The notes below the pieces were generated by a model, which saw nothing but the letters and a program-made list of their open reading frames with translations, was not told where the DNA came from and did no database searches. Both the position numbers and the translations under genes were made by a program. Below are positions 43,339-51,545 of a DNA stretch of 64,000 bases, in pieces. Every line of letters starts with the position of its first letter. Position 1 is the stretch's first letter. The DNA comes from an uncultured Oscillospiraceae bacterium (GTDB lineage: Bacteria > Bacillota > Clostridia > Oscillospirales > Oscillospiraceae): the NCBI GenBank assembly GCA_944385475.1, contig CALWXJ010000021.1, positions 22,542 through 86,541 on the forward strand, given 5' to 3'.

Positions 43339-43346
43339 ATAGGTTA

Positions 43347-44357
43347 TCAATGTAAAGGAAATTTACTTTCCCCTTCAAGAAAATCAGAAAAATCGAGGGA
43401 GCGAAAGGCCGCAACTTCCCGGGAAAAGGCGTCATCCCACTGTGACAGCCGTCCACAGCCCTGCAGCAGCGGATCAATATAGCGCAGCTTGGCGCGCACT
43501 TGGAGAGCACCTGCTCCGGAAGAGGAGGAGAGGGCACGGACCCGAAAAAGTCCGGTATAGTACTGCCACAAAGCCCTGCAGGATGGGTCTGCCGTGAGTT
43601 TTGCAATGACTTCCGGCTCCGTGGTCCACAGGTCAGCGGGGGTGAGGATGCCCCGCTGCAGGGCGGCTTTCAGCAGCCGGGCCAGAGTCTCCATGGCAAA
43701 GCGGTCCTCCGGGGCTACATAAACCCGCCCAGTGGACAGGGCCAAGCGGCCGAAAGATGCTGCCTGGGGGGCGTGGAGGAAGGAAAGCTCTTCTTCCCCA
43801 CCGTCCTCTGCCAGTCCCACCGTCAAATCACCATAGAGCCGGCAGATCTGATCCTGGTCTGCAAAACCATAGCTGAGAAGGTTGCCCAGGGTGTACTCCA
43901 GCCGGTCGGCCGACAGGCGGGGGGAGTCGTTGTCCGCAATGGGGTAACGATGGTAGTCCGCTACATCCTCCAATGTCAGATCCAAGGATTTCAGCGCTGT
44001 CATCAGGGGGGGAGAAGCGGCGATCAGCTCCGCCGTTTGCCTTTCTGTAGCACTTTGCCGGAGATGATCTCCCAGCAAAAAATCCACCACATGGGCAAAT
44101 ACCGGGGTAGCCACATCGTGGAGAAGGCCGGACACGGTCTGGGCGGTGTTTCCGGTGAAATGGTAGATGATCAGGGCTACCCCCACGCTGTGATCAAAGC
44201 GAGAATAGGGCAGCCAGGAGGAGAAGGAGGGCACTGCGGTATACTCGCATCCGCAGTGTATCCCCACCTTCCGCAGCCGCTGCAGAGGCGGCGTTGCCGC
44301 CAGGGCGGGGAGGAAGGAGGGGATCTGCGGGTGGTAGAGATTCCACAGGGCTTTCAT
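43347..44357 (-). CDS. HD-domain phosphohydrolase
   Basis: The 336-residue product shows the HD signature: RFDHSVGVALI near residue 53, with LLHDVATPVFAHVVDF near 78. An SADRLEYTLG aspartate lies near 150. Such proteins are metal-dependent phosphohydrolases of nucleotides or other phosphomonoesters. The second half is uncharacterised. AGGAGG precedes the ATG. The coaW gene lies 37 bases upstream on the same strand, so they are likely cotranscribed. Confidence 0.85.
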   Translation of the reverse strand: MKALWNLYHPQIPSFLPALAATPPLQRLRKVGIHCGCEYTAVPSFSSWLPYSRFDHSVGVALIIYHFTGNTAQTVSGLLHDVATPVFAHVVDFLLGDHLRQSATERQTAELIAASPPLMTALKSLDLTLEDVADYHRYPIADNDSPRLSADRLEYTLGNLLSYGFADQDQICRLYGDLTVGLAEDGGEEELSFLHAPQAASFGRLALSTGRVYVAPEDRFAMETLARLLKAALQRGILTPADLWTTEPEVIAKLTADPSCRALWQYYTGLFRVRALSSSSGAGALQVRAKLRYIDPLLQGCGRLSQWDDAFSREVAAFRSLDFSDFLEGESKFPLH

Positions 44358-44394
44358 AGACCGCCTCCTGGTGAAATTCCCCCGATAGCCGCCG

Positions 44395-45234
44395 TCACAG
44401 TGCCCCCTCCGTTTTCAAACTGCTGAGGCCCGCGCCGATGGCGGTGGCAAAGGTGGCGTTTTCCGGCAGGATATAGCGGATGCCATAGAGCTTTTCAAAG
44501 GTGGCGAAATTGGTGCGCACCTGGGGCAAGGTGGTGACGGAACCGGTGAGGACCACGGTTTGGGTCTTGCAGCATTGACAGGCCAAAACCGTCATGGTTC
44601 CAATGGCCTGAAGCACCAGATTGATGACTCCGGCGGCAAGGTCGGCAGGCGAGGCATCCTCGGCCAGATTGCCGAAGTTGGCGGCGGTCATGTCGGGATC
44701 CAGGCTGGCGGCGGCGCTTTTGGCAATATCCTTGATGGTGAGATCCACATGGTTGAGGTCGCCCCCCTCTGCCAGCTTTTTGATCTGGCCGAACCGCTCC
44801 ATGCCCACCAGCTTGCTGCAAAGCCCACCCAGGGTGCCCCCGCCGATCCCGCTGCCGCACAGGTGCCGGACGCCCTTTCCCCGTTCCGCCCACAAAAAGG
44901 CGGTGCCGGTGCCCATGGTCACCACTACGGCGGAGGACTGGCCCGAAAGAGCCAGTGCCCCGGTGCCGCTGGAGAGAAATTCATCCACTTTTCTGGTGGG
45001 CAGATCATAGATATCCCCGTCTACATAGCTGGCCCCCACACCGGTGAGGACCACCCGCTTTACATCCTGCAGGCGAAGGCGGTTGCTGGTGAGATAATTG
45101 CCGAAGGCGCCATATAAACTGGTAGCCTGGTCCTCCGCCCGAACCCGCAGCATGGACAGCACGCTGCCGTCTGGCCGCAGCCCCACGATTTTTGTGGCAG
45201 ATCCGCCGATATCGATCCCCAAGATCACATCCAT
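44395..45234 (-). CDS. coaW: Type II pantothenate kinase
   Basis: The 279-residue ASKHA-fold kinase starts VILGIDIGGSATKIVGL, with the phosphate loop DIGGSATK. GTGTAFLWAERG and HLCGSGIGGGTLGGL follow, which bind pantothenate and ATP. The product converts pantothenate to 4'-phosphopantothenate, the first step of CoA synthesis, and is insensitive to CoA feedback in type II forms. GGGAGGA precedes the ATG. It is divergent from pncB, so two cofactor pathways are controlled from one intergenic region. Confidence 0.95.
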   Translation of the reverse strand: MDVILGIDIGGSATKIVGLRPDGSVLSMLRVRAEDQATSLYGAFGNYLTSNRLRLQDVKRVVLTGVGASYVDGDIYDLPTRKVDEFLSSGTGALALSGQSSAVVVTMGTGTAFLWAERGKGVRHLCGSGIGGGTLGGLCSKLVGMERFGQIKKLAEGGDLNHVDLTIKDIAKSAAASLDPDMTAANFGNLAEDASPADLAAGVINLVLQAIGTMTVLACQCCKTQTVVLTGSVTTLPQVRTNFATFEKLYGIRYILPENATFATAIGAGLSSLKTEGAL

Positions 45235-45305
45235 GCCAGTGTTCCTCCCATGCGGTCCCGCCGCCCTCCCCGGTGATCCGGGGACGTGATAATTGATATG
45301 ATAGT

Positions 45306-45334
45306 ATGATAAAAAAGGGGAGAGGGAATGTCAA
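45306..45334 (-). promoter_or_regulatory. coaW promoter
   Basis: Reverse-strand TTGACA (45334-45329) and TATCAT (45311-45306) are 17 bases apart. Confidence 0.75.
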
Positions 45335-45370
45335 TCTTTTTTGCCAAAAGCGACGGATTTTGAGAAAGTG

Positions 45371-45399
45371 TTGCTTTTCCTCGAAATGGCGCATATAAT
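45371..45399 (+). promoter_or_regulatory. pncB promoter
   Basis: TTGCTT and TATAAT are 17 bases apart. Confidence 0.65.
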
Positions 45400-45435
45400 C
45401 AAAGAAATTGTTTTATCGAAAGAGAAGTGTTTGCT

Positions 45436-46884
45436 ATGGATTCACAGCAAAAACTCAACATGACCATGCTCTGCGACTTCTATGAGCTGACCATGGGCAA
45501 TGGATATTTCCAGTCCGGGATGCGGGAGCGCATGACCTATTACGACGCCTTTTTCCGCAGGATCCCCGACCAGGGGGGCTTTGCCATCTGCGCGGGTCTG
45601 GAGCGGCTGATCGACTACATTGAAAATCTCCATTTTACTGATGAGGATATTGCCTACCTGCAAAGCAAGAAGCTGTTCTCTCAGGAGTTTTTGGACTACC
45701 TCCGGGAGTTTCGCTTCACCGGGGACATCTGGGCAGTTCCGGAGGGGACGCCGGTATTTCCCCGGGAGCCGGTGGTGACCGTGCGGGCGCCGGCCATTCA
45801 GGCGCAGCTGATCGAGACGTTTCTGCTCCTGACCATGAATCACCAGAGCCTCATCGCCACCAAGGCCAACCGGATCGTCCGGGCCGCCCAGGGGCGGACG
45901 GTGCTGGAGTTCGGCTCCCGCCGGGCCCAGGGGACGGACGCCGCCATCACCGGCGCCCGGGCGGCCTATATCGGCGGCTGCGCCGGCACGGCCTGCACCA
46001 TCTCTGACCAGCTCTATGGCGTACCCGCCGGAGGCACCATGGCCCATGCCTGGGTGCAGATGTTTGACTCGGAGTATGATGCCTTCAAGACCTATTGTGA
46101 GATCTATCCCACCAATGCAACGCTGCTGGTGGATACCTATAATACGCTTCATTCCGGCATTCCCAACGCCATCCGGGCCTTTAACGAAGTGCTGCGGCCC
46201 CGGGGGATCACCAAGTGCGGCATCCGTCTGGACTCCGGTGACATTGCCTATTTGACCCAGGCAGGCCGGAAAATGCTGGACGAGGCAGGGTGGCAGTCCT
46301 GCCAGATCTCCGTGTCCAATTCCCTGGATGAGTATTTGATCCAGGATCTTTTGCTCCAGGGCGCCCAAGTGGACATGTTTGGCGTGGGAGAGCGGATGAT
46401 CACCGCCAGCAGTCAGCCGGTGTTTGGCGGCGTTTATAAGCTCTGCGCCATTGAAGACCAGCAGGGAGAAATTATTCCCAAGATCAAGATCAGTGAGAAT
46501 GTGGAGAAGATCACCATTCCCCACTTTAAAAAAGTATACCGGATCTTCGATCGGGCCACCGGGAAGGCAGAGGCGGACTATATCACCCTTTACAATGAGA
46601 CCGTGGATCCCTCCCAGCCCCTGGAACTGTTTGACCCCAATGCCACCTGGAAGCGCAAGACCTATACGGATTTTGTTGCCCGGCCGCTGCAGGTGCCGAT
46701 TTTCCAGGGAGGGCGCCTGGTGTATCGCCGTCCCGCTCTTCCGGAGATCCAGCGCTATTGCCGCCAGCAGGTGGACACGCTCTGGGATGAGGTGAAGCGG
46801 TTTGAAAACCCCCACATCTACTATGTGGATCTGAGCGAAAAACTTTGGGATATCCGGCAGACGCTGCTCCACCAGCGCCGCTGA
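45436..46884 (+). CDS. pncB: Nicotinate phosphoribosyltransferase
   Basis: The 482-residue enzyme forms nicotinate mononucleotide from nicotinate and PRPP using ATP. LCDFYELTMGNGYF near residue 15 and EFGSRRAQG near 155 mark the active site, including the histidine in MAHAWVQMF near 206. The KCGIRLDSGDIAYLT segment lies near 265. GAGAAG precedes the ATG at 45436; an in-frame GTG at 45427 is less likely. This is the NAD salvage entry. A terminator follows. Confidence 0.96.
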   Translation: MDSQQKLNMTMLCDFYELTMGNGYFQSGMRERMTYYDAFFRRIPDQGGFAICAGLERLIDYIENLHFTDEDIAYLQSKKLFSQEFLDYLREFRFTGDIWAVPEGTPVFPREPVVTVRAPAIQAQLIETFLLLTMNHQSLIATKANRIVRAAQGRTVLEFGSRRAQGTDAAITGARAAYIGGCAGTACTISDQLYGVPAGGTMAHAWVQMFDSEYDAFKTYCEIYPTNATLLVDTYNTLHSGIPNAIRAFNEVLRPRGITKCGIRLDSGDIAYLTQAGRKMLDEAGWQSCQISVSNSLDEYLIQDLLLQGAQVDMFGVGERMITASSQPVFGGVYKLCAIEDQQGEIIPKIKISENVEKITIPHFKKVYRIFDRATGKAEADYITLYNETVDPSQPLELFDPNATWKRKTYTDFVARPLQVPIFQGGRLVYRRPALPEIQRYCRQQVDTLWDEVKRFENPHIYYVDLSEKLWDIRQTLLHQRR

Positions 46885-46926
46885 CAGTCCATGCGGACGG
46901 CTGAGCCGTCCGCATGTGTCGTTTTT
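46883..46926 (+). terminator. pncB terminator
   Basis: A 13-bp inverted repeat around 46890-46916, extended by GACA/TGTC, followed by GTTTTT. Confidence 0.85.
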
Positions 46927-46940
46927 AGGGGAAGGAGAGG

Positions 46941-46969
46941 TTGCAGCCTGCTTCGGAGTTTGCTATAAT
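46941..46969 (+). promoter_or_regulatory. cls promoter
   Basis: TTGCAG and TATAAT are 17 bases apart. Confidence 0.7.
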
Positions 46970-47012
46970 TTTTCCATTACGGGTAAACCTGCAGCTTAGG
47001 AGGTGCGTGTGG

Positions 47013-48575
47013 ATGAAACGAAAAGCGGATTATGCTTCCGAGCGGGTGGAGCGGCGGATCAGCGCAGCCACCAGCATTTTGATGTGCGCCATGACGGTCA
47101 TTGCGCAGATCGCCGTGACCCTGGCGGTGGACTATTTTTTGGAGTCCTATGCCAATTTCATCTATGCGCTGCTGGAGGTAGCCAGTATTCTGGTGGCCAT
47201 TTGGGTCTATCAGCGTTCCGGAAGCCCCAGCTATAAGCTGGTGTGGATGTGCCTGCTGCTGGCTATGCCGGTTTCGGGAATGATTCTGTTCTGCCTGTGG
47301 GGTGGTACCCATCAGGCAAAGCAGCTGAGTTTGAAAAAGATCCCTCCCCTGCCTCAGCGGGAGAGTCTGCAGATGGCCAGCGAGACCAATCTCTCCCGGC
47401 TTACCCGGGAGTCCCCCTTCCTGGGGCGGGTGGCGGCATATCTGCAAAAACGGGGATTTTGGCTGTACCGCGATACCACGGCGAAGTACTTTGGAGATGG
47501 GGGCGCTTTCTTCGAGGATCTGCTTGCAAATCTGCGCCAGGCGGAAACGTACATCTTTATTGAGTACTACATCGTGGCAGAGGGGAAGATTTGGGACCAG
47601 ATCTTTTCTGTTTTGAAAGAGCGCTCTGCCGCGGGGGTGGAAGTCTGCCTGATTTTTGATGATTTCGGCAACCTCACCCGGATGTCTGATGCCACGCTGC
47701 AGGCGATCCAGGACGCCGGCATCGAGGTGGAGGTCTTTAATCCTGTCCACCGATATGTCAGCCGGATCTATTTCAACTACCGGGATCACCGGAAGATCGT
47801 GGTGATCGACGGGCACGTGGCCTATACCGGCGGCATCAACATCGGAGACGAGTACGCCAACCTCTTCGTGCGCTTTGGCCACTGGAAGGACAGCGGCATT
47901 CGCATTGAGGGAGAGGCAGTTTGGGGATTTGCCGCCCAGTTCATGCAGATGTGGAAGATGATGGGCCGCACGTTTCCCAATGAAGATGATTTTTACCGTT
48001 CCCGCAGAGAGATGCCGGAGGGCACGGGTTGGTGCCAGCCTTTTTGCGATGGCCCGCTGAACAATCCCGATAATCCGGCAGAGGCCGTCTATCTCCAGCT
48101 TATCGCGTCGGCCCAGCGGATGCTGTATATCACAACGCCCTATTACGCAGTGGAGGATTCCATGCAGCAGGCGCTTTGCATCGCGGCGGATGCCGGCGTG
48201 GACGTGCGGCTGTTGGTGCCCGCTATCCCGGACAAGAAATTTGCCTATATGGCTGCGGAGACCTACTGGGGGGAATTGCTGCGCCATGGGGTGAAGATCT
48301 ACAAATACACCCCGGGCTTTCTCCATGCCAAAAGTGTCCTGGTGGACCGGGAGGTGGCCCTGGTTGGCAGCATCAATATGGATTACCGGAGCTTCCAGCT
48401 CCATTATGAGTGTGGGGTACTGCTGTATCGGATGCCGGCGGTTGAAGAGCTGCTGGAGGATATGGATGATATTATAGAACAAAGCCAGCGATATACCTTG
48501 AAGGACTGGGAAAAGCGTTCGTGGCCCCGGCGGGTGGCCTCGTCCTTGCTGCGTCTTGCGGCGATCTGGTTTTGA
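47013..48575 (+). CDS. cls: Cardiolipin synthase
   Basis: The 520-residue protein has two or three N-terminal membrane helices and two phospholipase-D-type HKD motifs. The first is HRKIVVIDG near residue 264. The second is HAKSVLVDREVALVGS near 440. It makes cardiolipin from two phosphatidylglycerols at the membrane. AGGAGGT precedes the ATG at 47013. The gene is followed by the TtcA-like gene at 24 bases. Confidence 0.95.
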   Translation: MKRKADYASERVERRISAATSILMCAMTVIAQIAVTLAVDYFLESYANFIYALLEVASILVAIWVYQRSGSPSYKLVWMCLLLAMPVSGMILFCLWGGTHQAKQLSLKKIPPLPQRESLQMASETNLSRLTRESPFLGRVAAYLQKRGFWLYRDTTAKYFGDGGAFFEDLLANLRQAETYIFIEYYIVAEGKIWDQIFSVLKERSAAGVEVCLIFDDFGNLTRMSDATLQAIQDAGIEVEVFNPVHRYVSRIYFNYRDHRKIVVIDGHVAYTGGINIGDEYANLFVRFGHWKDSGIRIEGEAVWGFAAQFMQMWKMMGRTFPNEDDFYRSRREMPEGTGWCQPFCDGPLNNPDNPAEAVYLQLIASAQRMLYITTPYYAVEDSMQQALCIAADAGVDVRLLVPAIPDKKFAYMAAETYWGELLRHGVKIYKYTPGFLHAKSVLVDREVALVGSINMDYRSFQLHYECGVLLYRMPAVEELLEDMDDIIEQSQRYTLKDWEKRSWPRRVASSLLRLAAIWF

Positions 48576-48599
48576 TATGTTCCGTGTTTGGAGGTACGC

Positions 48600-49472
48600 A
48601 TGTCCCGTGAATTGACTGCTCAGGAGGTGGCGGAGCGCAGCCTCATCAAGACCTATCGAAAGCGCCTTTGGAACCCCTTTATCGCCGCTGTGAAGCGCTA
48701 TGAGCTGGTAAAGCCCGGAGATCGCATTGCTGTTTGTATTTCCGGAGGGAAGGACTCCGTGCTTTTGGCCAAACTGATGCAGGAGCTCCAGCGGCATACA
48801 GACCGGCCCTTCCACCTGGAGTTTTTGGTGATGGACCCCGGCTACCGACAGGAAAACCGGGATCTCATCACCTCTAACGCCCAGCGGCTGGGAATCCCCA
48901 TCACAGTGTTTGACAGCAACATCTTTGATGTGACCGTACAGGTGGAGAAGAACCCCTGTTACCTGTGTGCCAGGATGCGTCGGGGATTTTTATATGCCCG
49001 GGCCCGGGAGTTGGGGTGCAATAAAATTGCCCTGGGACACCATTTTTCCGATGTGGTGGAGACAACGCTGCTGGGCCTTTTTTATGGTGCCCAGCTCCAG
49101 GCCATGCCCCCAAAGCTCCACAGCAAAAACTTTCCCGGCATGGAGCTGATCCGCCCGCTGTATTGTGTTCACGAAGAGGATATCATCGCCTGGCAGAACT
49201 ACAATCAACTGCGCTTTTTGCAGTGCGCCTGCCGCTTCACGGAGGGGCGGGATGCCGCGGAAGACGGGGTGGGAGAGAGTAAGCGCCAGGAGATGAAAAT
49301 ACTGCTGCGGCAGCTGCGCAAGACAAATCCTAACGTGGAAAAAAGTATTTTTCGGGCCATCCATGGCGTGCAGCTGGACACCTTCCCCGGCTATAAGACC
49401 GGAGGCGTGCTTCACACCTTTTTGGACACATATGATGCCGCGCCCTGGGAGGGGGAGGAAAAAGAACCATAA
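48600..49472 (+). CDS. TtcA/TilS-type PP-loop tRNA thiolation protein
   Basis: The 290-residue product has the PP-loop SGGKDS near residue 51. CYLCARMRRG near 121 and a later CACRF near 205 would hold a [4Fe-4S] cluster, as in TtcA. Such enzymes add sulfur to C32 of tRNA, or a related target. GGAGG precedes the ATG at 48600. The exact tRNA target cannot be told from the sequence. A strong terminator follows. Confidence 0.85.
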   Translation: MSRELTAQEVAERSLIKTYRKRLWNPFIAAVKRYELVKPGDRIAVCISGGKDSVLLAKLMQELQRHTDRPFHLEFLVMDPGYRQENRDLITSNAQRLGIPITVFDSNIFDVTVQVEKNPCYLCARMRRGFLYARARELGCNKIALGHHFSDVVETTLLGLFYGAQLQAMPPKLHSKNFPGMELIRPLYCVHEEDIIAWQNYNQLRFLQCACRFTEGRDAAEDGVGESKRQEMKILLRQLRKTNPNVEKSIFRAIHGVQLDTFPGYKTGGVLHTFLDTYDAAPWEGEEKEP

Positions 49473-49519
49473 AAGTTGCTTTTTCGGGGGCAGGGGAGCC
49501 TGCCTGCGGGGTATGAAGA

Positions 49520-49551
49520 AAGACCTGGGGAAGCTGTCCCCAGGTCTTTTT
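49520..49551 (+). terminator. Terminator of the TtcA-like gene
   Basis: A 12-bp stem with an AGCTG loop, followed by TTTTT. Confidence 0.88.
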
Positions 49552-49554
49552 CAC

Positions 49555-49588
49555 ATAAAAATGGAGCAAGCGAAAAAACGCTTGCTCC
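49555..49588 (-). terminator. tRNA-Gln terminator
   Basis: A 10-bp GGAGCAAGCG/CGCTTGCTCC stem, followed by ATTTTTATG on the reverse strand. Confidence 0.85.
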
Positions 49589-49592
49589 CATG

Positions 49593-49666
49593 TGGCAGCG
49601 GGTGAAGGATTCGAACCCTCACATACAGAGTCAGAGTCTGCTGTGCTACCCTTACACAAACCCGCT
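49593..49666 (-). tRNA. tRNA-Gln (anticodon CTG)
   Basis: The reverse strand folds into a cloverleaf. The 7-bp acceptor is AGCGGGT/ACCCGCT, and the D arm is GTGT/GCAC-like. The anticodon stem is GCAGA/TCTGT and encloses CTCTGAC, giving anticodon CTG. The T arm GAGGG/CCTTC has the TTCGAAT loop. The 3' end is G followed by an encoded CCA. The discriminator G fits tRNA-Gln. Confidence 0.95.
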
Positions 49667-49695
49667 ATTTCTATATGCCGTAGCGAACAGATATT

Positions 49696-49723
49696 ATTAT
49701 ACTAAAATATTTGGATTTGTCAA
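49696..49723 (-). promoter_or_regulatory. tRNA-Gln promoter
   Basis: Reverse-strand TTGACA (49723-49718) and TATAAT (49701-49696) are 16 bases apart. Confidence 0.85.
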
Positions 49724-49801
49724 GCAAATTCTATAATTTTCTAAGACGGAAGAGGAAAAAAGATCCCCGCTGCCTTATGGGGGGAAGGGGATAGAAGAGA
49801 A

Positions 49802-49832
49802 CCTCCCCGGCGCATGGATCGCACCGGGGAGG
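49802..49832 (-). terminator. Hairpin after hydA
   Basis: A 9-bp stem (49802-49810 with 49824-49832) beyond the hydA stop, followed by a T-rich but interrupted stretch. Confidence 0.6.
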
Positions 49833-49841
49833 CTTTGCGCA

Positions 49842-51542
49842 TTATTTGCCTGCTTTGTAGTGCACGTGGAGCAATTCATGGGCACGGCCTTTCAGCTCTC
49901 CCTCAAGCAGCTCCCGGGCCAGGGGATTATAATCAGAGCTCTTGATCATGGAGGCCCGATCCGTAGCATAGAGCCCGGCTGTGCGCTTTTGCTTGCGGTT
50001 GGTAAGGCCAAAGGGCTGGCCTGCTCCGCCTACGCAGCCGCCCTGGCAGCTCATCACTTCCACCAGGTCGAAATAGACCTTGCCGGCCTCAATGTCCGCC
50101 AGGAGTTTCCGGGCATTCACCAGGCCATGGACCACGGCAATTTGAACATCCCGATCGCCGATGGGCAGCGTGACTGCCCGGACGGAATCGTAATCCCGGA
50201 TGCCGGAGAACTCAATGGTCCGCAAAGTATTGTGGCTCTTATCCGCCATGGCGCAGCGGGCCACGGCCTCCGCCACGCCGCCGGTGGTGCCGAAGATGGC
50301 GGCAGCGCCGGTGGCCATGCCGTAGGGCAGATCCGGAGCCTCGCCATCCAGTTCCTTGAAACGGATGCCGGATTCCTTGATCATGGTGATGATCTCCCGG
50401 GTGGTGAGCACCAGATCCACATCAGGCTTGCCGTCGTGCTGGAACTCAGGCCGGGCGGCCTCCATCTTTTTGGCGGTGCAGGGCATGACGGCAATATGAT
50501 AGGTGGTGCGTCCGTCCGCCGCACCTTTTTTCTTGTACTGGTCCCGCAAAACGGCGGAGAACATCTGCATGGGGGATTTGCAGCTGGAGATGTTGCGCAG
50601 ATATTTGGGATCTTCGTTCTCCACATATTTTACCCAGGCGGGGCAGCAGCTGGTGAACATGGGGAAGGGGCCGCCCTTTTCCAACCGCTCCAGGAACTCA
50701 TGGGTCTCCTCGATCACGGTGAGATCCGCGCCGAAGTTGGTATCATAGACTTCATCGGCGCCCATCATTTTCAAAGCAGAGACCAGCTGGTTGAGCATAT
50801 TGGTGCCGGCGGGCAGGCCGAAGGCCTCGCCCAGGGCCACCCGCACAGCGGGTGCCACCTGAAATACCACCCGCTTTTGGGGGTCGTTCAGGGCGTCCCA
50901 GGCCTTGCCGATCTCGTTTTTCACGGTGATGGCGCCGGTGGGGCAGGCGGCGGCGCATTGGCCGCAGCTGACGCACTTGGTCTCAGAGAGCTTCTTGTTG
51001 AAAGCGGGGGTCACCTGCAGCTCGCTTCCCCGCAGGGCAAAGTCCAAAATACCCATGCCCTGCATCTCCTCGCACATGCGCACGCAGTCGCCGCAGAGGA
51101 TGCACTTGTTGGGATCGTGGACAATGGCAGGGGAGGAGGTGTCCTTTTCATAGGTGGGACGGGTATCGGCAAAGCGGATGTTCCGCACGCCGAACTGAAG
51201 GGCCAGCTTCTGCAGCCGGCAGTCACCGCTCATTTCGCAGGTGGTGCAGTCCCGGCAGTGAGAGGCCAGCAGCAACTCCAAAATATTACGGCGGTATTTC
51301 AGCAGCCGGGCGGTATTGGTGCGGATATGCATACCGTCTTTGGGCTCCATGGAGCAGGAGGTATCGATCTTGCCCCGTTCGTCTTCCACTACGCACATCC
51401 GGCAGGCGCCGTAGACAGAAAGCTCTGAGTAATAGCAGAAGGTGGGCATATCGATCCCGGCCTTCCGAATGACTGCCAGGACGTTTTTCTCGCCGTCAAA
51501 GGCTACGCGCTGGCCGTCGACATACATGATTCCCTTTGCCAT
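49842..51542 (-). CDS. hydA: [FeFe] hydrogenase catalytic subunit (HydA-type, bifurcating)
   Basis: The 566-residue protein carries a plant-type [2Fe-2S] site (Cys36, 47, 50, 63). A His-Cys3 [4Fe-4S] site follows (His95, Cys99, 102, 108), then two ferredoxin-type clusters. The H-cluster motifs are TSCCPAW, MPCTAKK and MSCQGGCVGGAGQP. The last has GGAGQP in place of the more common GGGGQP. It reduces protons or oxidises hydrogen. With HydB and HydC it likely couples ferredoxin and NADH. It starts 3 bases after hydB. Confidence 0.96.
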   Translation of the reverse strand: MAKGIMYVDGQRVAFDGEKNVLAVIRKAGIDMPTFCYYSELSVYGACRMCVVEDERGKIDTSCSMEPKDGMHIRTNTARLLKYRRNILELLLASHCRDCTTCEMSGDCRLQKLALQFGVRNIRFADTRPTYEKDTSSPAIVHDPNKCILCGDCVRMCEEMQGMGILDFALRGSELQVTPAFNKKLSETKCVSCGQCAAACPTGAITVKNEIGKAWDALNDPQKRVVFQVAPAVRVALGEAFGLPAGTNMLNQLVSALKMMGADEVYDTNFGADLTVIEETHEFLERLEKGGPFPMFTSCCPAWVKYVENEDPKYLRNISSCKSPMQMFSAVLRDQYKKKGAADGRTTYHIAVMPCTAKKMEAARPEFQHDGKPDVDLVLTTREIITMIKESGIRFKELDGEAPDLPYGMATGAAAIFGTTGGVAEAVARCAMADKSHNTLRTIEFSGIRDYDSVRAVTLPIGDRDVQIAVVHGLVNARKLLADIEAGKVYFDLVEVMSCQGGCVGGAGQPFGLTNRKQKRTAGLYATDRASMIKSSDYNPLARELLEGELKGRAHELLHVHYKAGK

Positions 51543-51545
51543 TGC

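Noticed and set aside
46977-48815. 612-codon reverse frame opposite cls
   Set aside because: Antisense shadow of cardiolipin synthase.
49860-51428. 522-codon forward frame opposite hydA
   Set aside because: Antisense shadow of hydA.
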